A DNA stretch of 59,644 nucleotides from Deltaproteobacteria bacterium. Its GTDB lineage: Bacteria > Bdellovibrionota > JACOXK01. The position numbers and the translations under genes are program-made. The DNA is taken from assembly GCA_016186995.1 (NCBI GenBank), contig JACPKQ010000009.1, positions 1 through 59,644 of the forward strand, given 5' to 3'. Positions 17,360-24,560 of the stretch are shown piece after piece. Every line of letters begins with the position of its first letter. The first letter of the stretch is position 1. Under the pieces are notes generated by a model. The model searched no databases. It saw nothing but the letters and a program-made list of their open reading frames with translations, and was not told where the DNA came from.

Positions 17360-18842
17360 TTTTTAATAAACTCTCTGCTTCATAAGGAAGTTTTACACGA
17401 AAAACTGAGCCTACTCCAGGTTGACTTTCTACTTCAATATCGCCCTTGTGATTTTTAATAATACCAAAAGCTGTAGAAAGCCCAAGCCCAGTACCCTCAC
17501 CCGGCTTTTTTGTTGTAAAAAAAGGTTCGAAAATTCTTTCAAGATTTTCTGTTTGAATTCCACAGCCACTGTCTTTGACAGTCACGATAACTCTTCCATT
17601 TTCTTTAAAAGTAGAAATTTTAATGGTGCCATGTCCTTCAATAGCTTGATAAGCATTCAGAAAAAGATTCAAGAAAACTTGATTAAGTTGTGTTGGATGC
17701 CCGGGAACTTCAGGAATTTCTCCATAATCTTTATTAATAGTTACCTTACGTCGTAAATCATAGCGAAGCATATTCAGAGATATTTCAATACATTGCTGAA
17801 TGTCACAAAGCTCTGTTTTTTCGCTACCAGCATGGGCAAAATGATTGAGATCAGAAACAACTTGTTTGACTCTTCCTAATCCTTCACTTGTTTCAGCAAG
17901 AATAAGAGGAAAATCTTCTTTAATGCTTTGAAGATTATTTTGAGCTGTATATTCATCCAATTTTCTTAATATTCTTTCTGTTTTATAGGAAACGTTTTGT
18001 GGAAGATCTCCACTCATCTGTTCATACATTTCCAAAATTTGAAAAAGCTTTGTAACATATTCTCTTATACGTGTGACATTACTGATAATAAAACCTAATG
18101 GATTATTAATTTCATGCGCAATCCCAGTGGCCAGTTGTCCAATGGAAGACATCTTCTCAGTTTGAACTTGTTGTCTTACTGACTCTTTTAATTTTTTATT
18201 TGTTTCACGAAGTTCTCTGTTAGTCTTTTCTAATTTTTCATTTTGCTCTTCAAGACGAGCCACCGCTTCTTGAATAAGCTGTGGACTTAAATGGGTAGGT
18301 ATCTTTTCCTCACCAAAAAATTGAGGTTTTTCAGCCCACGTAATGACACAAGCATGGGGCGAGCGGTTTTCAATGTGTGCAACACCTAAATTCCAATATT
18401 CTGGAATACCAGAAAGAGCCCCTTTCAAATACCACACATCAGCCTCACTCAATGAGGAATCAAACTCAAGAACAATACTGTTTTCTTCTTTTTCAGAGAG
18501 GCGGACAAAAATATTTTTATAAAAATAAGAAATAAACTTTCGACTCTGGTGATAAATAAGCTTAGGCTCCCCTATCATTCTAAAAACACTATCCAAAACA
18601 CCCCATGCTTCTAGAGTTGGAGACTCTCTGCCTATTTTAAAAATAATATCTTCATCATGAAAAAATTGAGGCAAACGGCTATAAACATGATTAATAGTTT
18701 TGCGATCAATCCACGAGTTTGTGTCTGCTAAATGCTCTAAAGCAACCCCTAGATCATCAAAGAACGGAAGCACTGATTTGCTATGCCTTTTAGCATATTG
18801 AATAATAGAATTCGTAATTCGACAGCTCACATCCTGATTCAT
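17346..18842 (-). CDS. Cytoplasmic sensor histidine kinase
   Basis: No membrane segment. The first 190 residues form an unrecognised sensory domain ([19 protein letters not shown] is distinctive; perhaps related to AraC-type ligand-binding or heme-NO-associated domains, low confidence). A coiled coil ([19 protein letters not shown]) leads to the H-box [11 protein letters not shown], then the ATPase domain: N-box [12 protein letters not shown]1 DSGCGI, F-box [10 protein letters not shown]2 GTGLGLS. The frame reaches 18899, but a promoter-like TTGAAA-17-TACTAT lies inside that first part, so the ATG at 18842 is preferred. Its partner regulator is not adjacent. Confidence 0.88.
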   Translation of the reverse strand: MNQDVSCRITNSIIQYAKRHSKSVLPFFDDLGVALEHLADTNSWIDRKTINHVYSRLPQFFHDEDIIFKIGRESPTLEAWGVLDSVFRMIGEPKLIYHQSRKFISYFYKNIFVRLSEKEENSIVLEFDSSLSEADVWYLKGALSGIPEYWNLGVAHIENRSPHACVITWAEKPQFFGEEKIPTHLSPQLIQEAVARLEEQNEKLEKTNRELRETNKKLKESVRQQVQTEKMSSIGQLATGIAHEINNPLGFIISNVTRIREYVTKLFQILEMYEQMSGDLPQNVSYKTERILRKLDEYTAQNNLQSIKEDFPLILAETSEGLGRVKQVVSDLNHFAHAGSEKTELCDIQQCIEISLNMLRYDLRRKVTINKDYGEIPEVPGHPTQLNQVFLNLFLNAYQAIEGHGTIKISTFKENGRVIVTVKDSGCGIQTENLERIFEPFFTTKKPGEGTGLGLSTAFGIIKNHKGDIEVESQPGVGSVFRVKLPYEAESLLKNGVS

Positions 18843-18901
18843 AATCGAGTTTATAGTAAAATAGGAATGTAAGCTTTTCAAGAGAATTACATCTGTCATG
18901 G

Positions 18902-18998
18902 GTCATTGCGAGTGAAACGAAGCAATCTCTTATAATTGCAATAACAATTATAAGGTAACATTAGCATGTTGGGATCGCCACGCTGCGCTCGCGATGAC
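18902..18998. repeat. Family B element, full length
   Basis: GTCATTGCGAGTGAAACGAAG ... ATCGCCACGCTGCGCTCGCGATGAC, with an inner stem (CTTATAATTG / CAATTATAAG). It lies between the kinase and PilZ genes. Confidence 0.8.
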
Positions 18999-19027
18999 AA
19001 AAGATGACAAAAAAGATTTTCCTTTTA

Positions 19028-19405
19028 TCAAATATAGCTTTCAGAAAGCTTTGATAAAAGTTTTTTACTCTTCTCTTTAAGATCTAAAAACCGGATGAAA
19101 ATTCCCCCAACCGTTTCAGGAGCTGGCTTTACAACCTGAACCACCTCACCCAAACCTTCTACAATTTTAAGCTGTGTTGAAGTGATAGAAAACTCAATGT
19201 TGATCTTTGTTCTGGGCGGAACAAGATTTGGCGTTTCAAGAAAAATGCCACCACCTTCAATGTCTGGAGTGTAAGCAAGAACAAACTCATCAAAATCACA
19301 AAACTCTGCTCTGATGAGTAAGCACCCCTTTTGATGGGGACTCCCGGGTACTGCGTGTTCGGTGATAACTTGGGAAATCACTGTTCCTCCTGTCTTAATC
19401 GTCAT
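19028..19405 (-). CDS. PilZ-like protein of the Myxococcus-paralog type
   Basis: 125 aa. The segment RAEFCDFDEFVLAYTPDIEG with GGIFLET matches the TIGR02266-type PilZ-like domain that is abundant in Myxococcus and relatives. The classical N-terminal RxxxR is not evident, so c-di-GMP binding is doubtful. AGGAGG occurs inside the frame 4 bases before a GTG at codon 9, so the true start may be there. A separate transcription unit, upstream of the kinase-enolase pair. Confidence 0.8.
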   Translation of the reverse strand: MTIKTGGTVISQVITEHAVPGSPHQKGCLLIRAEFCDFDEFVLAYTPDIEGGGIFLETPNLVPPRTKINIEFSITSTQLKIVEGLGEVVQVVKPAPETVGGIFIRFLDLKEKSKKLLSKLSESYI

Positions 19406-19485
19406 TAAGACGTGCGGACGACTTCCGATTCTAAACTACCGAACTACTTTAAAACCCGACTTCTACGACTTAAGTAAACGCTAAC

Positions 19486-19547
19486 ATGATGAATTTTAAA
19501 TGTCTACCCCTTGTTTAAGGGCTAAACACTGTCAAAAAATTCATCAT
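19486..19547. repeat. Isolated inverted repeat with inner hairpin
   Basis: ATGATGAATTTT at 19486-19497 is perfectly complementary to 19536-19547, and CCCTT-gttt-AAGGG sits in the centre near 19507-19521. It lies between two divergent genes and may be a regulatory cruciform or RNA leader; no other copy was seen. Confidence 0.5.
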
Positions 19548-19599
19548 AAAATATCACTTAGTTTATTCCTTAAGCATTTTATCTTTTCAAAAGATATCA

Positions 19600-19956
19600 A
19601 TGACTTATTTACATTTGTTATTGTTGGCATTTTTTTTGCTCTACTGCACTCTGGGGTTGGGAATGAAACAGTCTAATAAAATTGTCAGTCTTTGTGAATA
19701 CCGAGATCTTAAGAACCAAATGTTAACAAAAGATAAGCTTTTTTACATGGAAAAAGCTGAACTTTTAGATGAGCTTATTCAATATTATGAGGCTATTAAG
19801 AAAGATCCTTGTAATATAGAACTTGCTCTTTTTGGTGAAGATTTGATGGATGTTATCTCTCAAAGAGCACTGACTCGAGAACTTTATGAGCTTGCAGAAG
19901 ATTATCAAGAAAAAGGGCCGCACAAAGTTTTTAATTTGGAAAAGCCTTCTAAATAG
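19600..19956 (+). CDS. Small protein of unknown function
   Basis: 118 aa in the long form. The first 21 residues are strongly hydrophobic and could be a membrane anchor; alternatively translation starts at the ATG at 19663 giving a soluble protein beginning MKQSNKIVSLCEYRDLKNQ. The body is acidic and helical. I do not recognise a family. The end overlaps the convergent M16 peptidase gene by 8 bp, and the reading frame has normal codon use. Confidence 0.6.
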   Translation: MTYLHLLLLAFFLLYCTLGLGMKQSNKIVSLCEYRDLKNQMLTKDKLFYMEKAELLDELIQYYEAIKKDPCNIELALFGEDLMDVISQRALTRELYELAEDYQEKGPHKVFNLEKPSK

Positions 19957-21244
19957 GTTGGGATCGTAAAAGTTCTTTCATATCTCTCTGCTGCTGCAAG
20001 GTATACGGGCCCAGAACAACTAAATTAAAATTCTTTGAATCAAAAACGTCTTCCGCACATCGCTTAATATCTTCCAAACTTATCTGAGTGATGTCTTGCA
20101 TACACTCTTCAGGTGTTTTAAGCCCGTAGAGAAGCTCTCCTTCTCCAAATTGGATAGACATTTGTCTTAGATGATCAAAATGAAACTCATACTCTCGGAT
20201 GCCCCGACTCTTGACCTTCTCTAGTTCTTCAATTGTGATTCCCTTTTCTTTAAGTAATTTTAACTCATCAAGAATAGCTAAAAGAACAGAAAAAGTTTTT
20301 TCTGGTGGTACTGAAACATCGATATCAAAAACTCCAATATCGGAATAACAATCAAGCGCTGCTGAAATATCATAGGCAAGGCCTTGTTCTTCACACACTG
20401 ATTTTTGAAGCCTGGAACTAATACCATCATCTAAAACTCTTTGAATAAGATATAAAGTTTTGATATCTGGATGAGTCTCTCCATAAGCACGAAAAGAAAG
20501 TTGAATATCTACTTTACTAGATTCAGCGTAAATAAACTTTGAAAGTGGGAACTCTTGGGACATCAAAAGTGGAGAGGGATAAATAAGTTTTCCCGTATTA
20601 AAATCACCAAAATATTTTTTAGAAGATTCTAATACTTCATCTCGTGTTACGAGACCTGAAACACAAAGAACCATGTTGGAAGCCACAAAATGTTTTTCAT
20701 AATGGGAAATAATATCATCGCGAGTAAATTTATTAATGTTTTCTTTTGTTCCAATAACCGAAAATCCGAGAGAGTGACCCGGCCAAAGAAAAGGACGTGA
20801 AACATTATCCATATCAAGAGGTTCTCCTTCAGAATCAAAATCTTCAAGTAGTTCAATGTGAACGATTTTTCTTTCTGTTTCAATCTCTTCAAAAATAGGT
20901 GAGCGAAAAACATCCCCAAAAAGACTCATACCTTTATCTAAAAATTGAGAATCAATTTTAGACCAAAAACACGTAAACTCTCGAAATGTATTTGCAATAA
21001 GACCCTCACCAATGAGTTCAAAAGCTTCGTTAATCTGAAAGGAAGAAGGATAATGGTGACTTCCCCTAAAAAACATATGTTCTAAAAAATGGGAGATGCC
21101 GTTGTTCTCAATCGTTTCATAACGTGAGCCTACTCGAACATAAAGTGCAATTTCAGCTGCATGCACATAAGGCATTTCAACGGTAATGACTCTCAATCCA
21201 TTTGAAAGCTCATCCTTAAAATAGCGATAGGGAATGGTATTCAT
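19949..21244 (-). CDS. M16-family zinc metallopeptidase
   Basis: Pitrilysin/processing-peptidase family, about 431 aa. The inverted zinc motif HFLEH lies in GISHFLEHMFFRG near residue 50, with the downstream glutamate in the following 75 residues. An N-terminal M16 domain and a second C-terminal domain (LVTRDEVLESSKKYFGDF onwards) are present. No signal peptide is seen. The frame extends to a GTG at 21286 inside phoH; the ATG at 21244, 17 bp after the phoH stop, is preferred. It is co-transcribed with phoH. Confidence 0.9.
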   Translation of the reverse strand: MNTIPYRYFKDELSNGLRVITVEMPYVHAAEIALYVRVGSRYETIENNGISHFLEHMFFRGSHHYPSSFQINEAFELIGEGLIANTFREFTCFWSKIDSQFLDKGMSLFGDVFRSPIFEEIETERKIVHIELLEDFDSEGEPLDMDNVSRPFLWPGHSLGFSVIGTKENINKFTRDDIISHYEKHFVASNMVLCVSGLVTRDEVLESSKKYFGDFNTGKLIYPSPLLMSQEFPLSKFIYAESSKVDIQLSFRAYGETHPDIKTLYLIQRVLDDGISSRLQKSVCEEQGLAYDISAALDCYSDIGVFDIDVSVPPEKTFSVLLAILDELKLLKEKGITIEELEKVKSRGIREYEFHFDHLRQMSIQFGEGELLYGLKTPEECMQDITQISLEDIKRCAEDVFDSKNFNLVVLGPYTLQQQRDMKELLRSQPI

Positions 21245-21260
21245 AGTTTTTGAAAGAAGT

Positions 21261-22592
21261 TTACAATAATTTTGTAGCAAGCTCACTTAATTGTGATCTC
21301 TCACCCTTGGTTAAAGTAACATGGCCCGCAATGCCCTCCTCCTTAAAGCGCTCCACTACATAAGTCAAACCGTTATTAGCTGAATCAATATAAGGATTAT
21401 CAATTTGATAACAATCCCCAGTAAGCACTATTTTAGTGTTTTCTCCAACACGAGTCATAATAGTTTTAATTTCATGTGGACTTAAGTTTTGAGCTTCATC
21501 AACAATGAGATATTGATTAGGAATACTTCTACCTCGAATATAAGTAAGAGGTTCGATGTTGAGCATTCCTTGATTGACCAAATCCTTATAGCCCCCTGAT
21601 GCACGCTTATAATATTCTTTACCTGTGCCACCCAGTAAAAACTCTACATTATCAAAAATAGGTTGCATCCAAGGGTTTAATTTCTCCTCTAAATCACCCG
21701 GTAAATAACCAATATCTTTTCCCATCGGAAAAACAGGACGGCTGACAAGAAGTTTGTGATATCGCCCTTCATCAATGGTTTTACTGAGACCCACTGCTAA
21801 AGCTAAAAGTGTTTTTCCAGTACCTGCTTTACCAATGAGAGAAACAAGTTGAACGCTGTCATCAAGAAGAAGATCAAGTGCAAAGTTTTGTTCAACATTT
21901 TTAGGTGTAATTCCCCACACTCCTTCTTTTTTCTTCGCAAGAGGAAGAAGCAACCCTTTATCTGCATGAAACCTAGCTAAAGCTGTGTGCGATTCGTTTG
22001 CATTATCTTTCAAAATAAGAAATTCATTAGGATAAAAACTGTATAATTGTGGGGAAAGTTCAAGTTTTCTTTCTGCAAAGAAACGATCGACAACCTCCCC
22101 TGGTACATCAAGAATTCGGGTTCCTGAATAAAGGTCTTCGATATCGACAGACTGAGGTTCATAATCTTCAACAACAATACCCAGAGCATCTGCTCGCACT
22201 CTTAAGTTGGCATCTTTTGTCACAAGAATAACAGGACGTTCTTCATCTTTTTGATATCTTCTTGCAGTCGCTAATAAAATAGCATCTGTATGACTATCAC
22301 CCTGAAGCTCTGGGGCAAGCGAACCTTTTTCCTCTTCTAAGCACAAATCAACTCTTAAAACACTTCCTTTTTCTATTTCAATACCTTCTGTAAGAAGGCC
22401 TCGTTCACGAATTTCATCGAGGTGCCTGACGACCTCTCTTGCGTTACGCCCTGTTTCATCAAGTCTTCGCTTAAATTTATCCAGTTCTTGAATAACAGTG
22501 AGACAGATAACCACTTCATTGTTTTCAAAACGAAACATGGCTTGGGGATCATAAAGAAGGACATTCGTATCTAATAGAAATCGCTTCTTCAT
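21261..22592 (-). CDS. phoH2: PhoH-like ATPase with N-terminal PIN domain
   Basis: 443 aa. The PIN nuclease domain spans about residues 1-150 (RFLLDTNVLLYDP, IQELDKFKRR, then TDAILLATARR and ILVTKDANLR with the acidic residues). The PhoH ATPase domain follows with Walker A GKAGTGKTLLALA and Walker B-type LIVDEAQNLSPHE. PIN-PhoH proteins have been described as RNA helicase/RNases. AGGAG precedes the ATG at 22592. It leads the pair with the M16 peptidase. Confidence 0.92.
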   Translation of the reverse strand: MKKRFLLDTNVLLYDPQAMFRFENNEVVICLTVIQELDKFKRRLDETGRNAREVVRHLDEIRERGLLTEGIEIEKGSVLRVDLCLEEEKGSLAPELQGDSHTDAILLATARRYQKDEERPVILVTKDANLRVRADALGIVVEDYEPQSVDIEDLYSGTRILDVPGEVVDRFFAERKLELSPQLYSFYPNEFLILKDNANESHTALARFHADKGLLLPLAKKKEGVWGITPKNVEQNFALDLLLDDSVQLVSLIGKAGTGKTLLALAVGLSKTIDEGRYHKLLVSRPVFPMGKDIGYLPGDLEEKLNPWMQPIFDNVEFLLGGTGKEYYKRASGGYKDLVNQGMLNIEPLTYIRGRSIPNQYLIVDEAQNLSPHEIKTIMTRVGENTKIVLTGDCYQIDNPYIDSANNGLTYVVERFKEEGIAGHVTLTKGERSQLSELATKLL

Positions 22593-22700
22593 CTCTGCTC
22601 CTTTTTTTGGGATTGGAAACTTACAGATTCGTGTCGACTAACAACTAAAAAAGTTGTGTGCACATATATAAGATAACAGATACAGCGTTTGAGAGCCATA

Positions 22701-22736
22701 AAAAAAAGAGCCCGGGTTATCCCGGGCTCTTTTTTG
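22701..22736 (-). terminator. Rho-independent terminator of the lipoprotein gene
   Basis: AGAGCCCGGG at 22707-22716, loop TTAT, then CCCGGGCTCT, with an A-run on the left and a T-run on the right. On the minus strand it lies about 80 bp beyond the stop of the lipoprotein gene. Confidence 0.88.
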
Positions 22737-22813
22737 AGAGAGGAGTAGTATTGTGGAAATCTGTCGGAGACTTAAGAAGACCCTTCTTTTCAAGTCTTCG
22801 ACAGATACTTTAT

Positions 22814-23512
22814 TTACTTTTTAGGATGTCTCCTTAATTCTTCTGCTTGTCTTTCTGCTGTTTTAATAGCCTCTGTATCTTCTTCTGTTAGAATCTGATT
22901 AAGTTCTGTTCCAACTTCTTTTTCAACTTTAACTTCTTCTTTAACTTCTTCTTGTGGATCTTGACGAACTATCTCAAGTCTAAAGGTGTCTACAGCTTCA
23001 ATAATTCCACCTTCAGCTGCAAGCCCTATTTGAAGAAGACCGGTAAGACCTTTTTCGGTTCGAACAAGATGCAAAAGCATGCGCAGAGCATTACTTTCAA
23101 CTTTCTCAGTAAGTACAACTGCAAAACCATTATCTTCAGAATTAAGTCCTTTCACTTCAGACTCAAAGCTTTCTTGTGAGTAAACTTTTTCAGAAAATTG
23201 AATAGTAAACTCTTTAAGAATGGTTTTCATTTCGTCGCCTGTTGCTTCATCCGAAAAAGTCATAGAAATAGATGCTACTTGTGGCCCTTCTGAACCGTCT
23301 TCTTCAGAGATACTCTTCATACCCCCAACATAAGAAATGTCTTTTGCTAATTCAAAAATAACTTCTGGTACTTCTATTTCTTCAACAACTGGTTGAATTT
23401 CTTCAGCAGGGGATTCATTAAGACCAATGACTTGTTCCCCATTTTTTCCATTACCACACCCCACTACACCTAATAGAGCAATAATACCTGCTACTAATAA
23501 TAGGTTTCTCAT
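22814..23512 (-). CDS. Lipoprotein of unknown function with sigma-54-type promoter
   Basis: A lipoprotein signal ends in the lipobox VVGC (cysteine 19). The mature protein is very acidic, with a central beta-rich domain of about 140 residues and a lysine/glutamate-rich tail. No family was recognised. AGGAGG is well placed before the ATG. A near-consensus sigma-54 promoter lies 50-70 bp upstream and a strong terminator closes it, so it is a single regulated gene. Confidence 0.75.
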   Translation of the reverse strand: MRNLLLVAGIIALLGVVGCGNGKNGEQVIGLNESPAEEIQPVVEEIEVPEVIFELAKDISYVGGMKSISEEDGSEGPQVASISMTFSDEATGDEMKTILKEFTIQFSEKVYSQESFESEVKGLNSEDNGFAVVLTEKVESNALRMLLHLVRTEKGLTGLLQIGLAAEGGIIEAVDTFRLEIVRQDPQEEVKEEVKVEKEVGTELNQILTEEDTEAIKTAERQAEELRRHPKK

Positions 23513-23563
23513 TTTATACCTCCTACGTACAACGTGCCTTCATACTACTTACTTTCATGTATG

Positions 23564-23580
23564 AGCAAGTCTTGTGCCAC
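23564..23580 (-). promoter_or_regulatory. Sigma-54 (-24/-12) promoter
   Basis: On the minus strand GTGGCAC-AAGAC-TTGCT, a near-perfect match to the TGGCAC-N5-TTGCW consensus with exact GG-GC spacing. Transcription would start near 23552, 40 bp before the lipoprotein start codon. Confidence 0.7.
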
Positions 23581-23682
23581 AAAAAGAAAAAATATTACCT
23601 TAGTAATTACAAATACTTACAAAAACTTAAAGGGTATCAAAACCACAATTTGTCACAGTGAAGGAACAATTTTGGGGGAATA

Positions 23683-23711
23683 CTGGATCCCGGGTCTTCG
23701 CCCGGGATGAC
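23683..23711. repeat. Family C element
   Basis: CTGGATCCCGGGTCTTCGCC then CGGGATGAC: the GC-rich hairpin with GATC/ATGAC ends. Between the phasin-like pair and the sigma-54 promoter. Confidence 0.75.
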
Positions 23712-23722
23712 GGGTGTTATTT

Positions 23723-23896
23723 TTAGGCATCTTTTGAAAGCTTTTCAATTCTTCGAACAAGGCGATCGACTCGATGGGTGATTTCTTCTACTTGAGCTTC
23801 TAAGGGGCGTGTAAATGTGAAAACTGTTTTTCTTAAAAGTGATTCTACAATTTGAAATGAGGGCAATGCTCTTTCTTTCTCAAAAAACTTTTTCAT
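23723..23896 (-). CDS. Phasin-like small protein (57 aa)
   Basis: Reads MKKFFEKERALPSFQ at the start and closes with a heptad-like segment EEITHRVDRLVRRIEKLSKDA. Its ATG overlaps the TGA of the 86-codon frame upstream (ATGA), implying coupled translation. The C-terminal pattern resembles that of its neighbour and of PhaF/PhaI-type granule proteins, in which a short 'DIExLxxRIxxL' helix follows. Function on granules is inferred; no PHA synthase is in the window. Confidence 0.6.
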   Translation of the reverse strand: MKKFFEKERALPSFQIVESLLRKTVFTFTRPLEAQVEEITHRVDRLVRRIEKLSKDA

Positions 23897-24129
23897 GACT
23901 TATCCTTTTTAGAAGACAGTTTATCTATTTTTTTATTGAGCTTTTCTATATCACTTACAGTAGGAACACCAAGACAGTGTAAAATCTTTTCACTTGTTTT
24001 TTTAAGCGGTTCAAGATCTTTAGAAGTAGGCAAAAAACCTTCTAAAAGCATAAGAACTCCTTTTGCTTTTTCGAGCCTTTTCTTTAAAAGATCTGTAATG
24101 TTTTCTGTTTCAACCTCTAGCTTAGCCAT
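23893..24129 (-). CDS. Phasin-like protein (PhaF/PhaI type)
   Basis: A helical protein of about 79 aa starting MAKLEVETENITDLLKKRLE. The segment LGVPTVSDIEKLNKKIDKL closely follows the family pattern 'GVPT/S-xx-D/E-V/I-E-x-L-x-x-R/K-I/V-x-x-L' of polyhydroxyalkanoate granule-associated proteins. The frame opens 8 codons earlier (24153), where TTGACA-like promoter sequence overlaps, so the ATG at 24129 is preferred. First of a two-gene unit. Confidence 0.6.
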   Translation of the reverse strand: MAKLEVETENITDLLKKRLEKAKGVLMLLEGFLPTSKDLEPLKKTSEKILHCLGVPTVSDIEKLNKKIDKLSSKKDKS

Positions 24130-24203
24130 ATAGAGTAAATACTTCTTTCCCATTTACAGTGTCAAGTTGGAAAAAATGTTCTTTCACTCTTTTTTATCAA
24201 ATT

Positions 24204-24380
24204 AGGTTCTTAAAATGGTTACTATCTTCCACTTCATGGCTCGCTGTAGTGATCCAACATGAATTTTTCTTTATCCCGTAAGTGCTAAAGCACTGTCCGG
24301 GATGCACAGTTTTGAATATTTACAAACCGTGTGCTGCGCTTTACTTTCGCTCCAGACAGTAACCATTTTTTAACATAAAT
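24204..24380 (-). repeat. Large palindromic element, family A copy 4
   Basis: Inverted copy of 11202-11370: GGTTCTTAAAATGGTTACT at the left and AGACAGTAACCATTTTTTAA at the right are the paired ends, with AGTGCT-AA-AGCACT inside. Differences from copy 3 are scattered substitutions. Confidence 0.75.
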
Positions 24381-24390
24381 TCGAAGTGTA

Positions 24391-24548
24391 ATTTAAGAGA
24401 TAGGGATAGTGCTTACTGAGGGTCGTGTCGGAAGGTAATCTGGCTTGGTCTGCATAGTATATGCAGCAGATTGCCTGAGACGCGAGGCGCACTTTTTCGC
24501 AGGAAAAAAGTGACGCCGTACCCGAAGGAAGTACTATCCCTATCTCTT
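24391..24548. repeat. Large palindromic element, family A copy 5
   Basis: Outer stem TAAGAGATAGGGATAGT at the left is perfectly complementary to ACTATCCCTATCTCTTA at the right, about 125 bp apart. Inside are further stems (CTGCATA/TATGCAG, CAGATTGCC/GGTAATCTG, GGCGCACTTTTTTC/ GAAAAAAGTGACGCC type). The last one resembles 61-94 of copy 1 in reverse. It directly abuts copy 4 and precedes the recJ stop. Confidence 0.75.
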
Positions 24549-24560
24549 AAAAGTATTTAC

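Noticed and set aside
24204-24548. Retron or group II intron RNA
   Set aside because: No reverse transcriptase gene lies anywhere in the window, and the repeats show no intron domain V motif.
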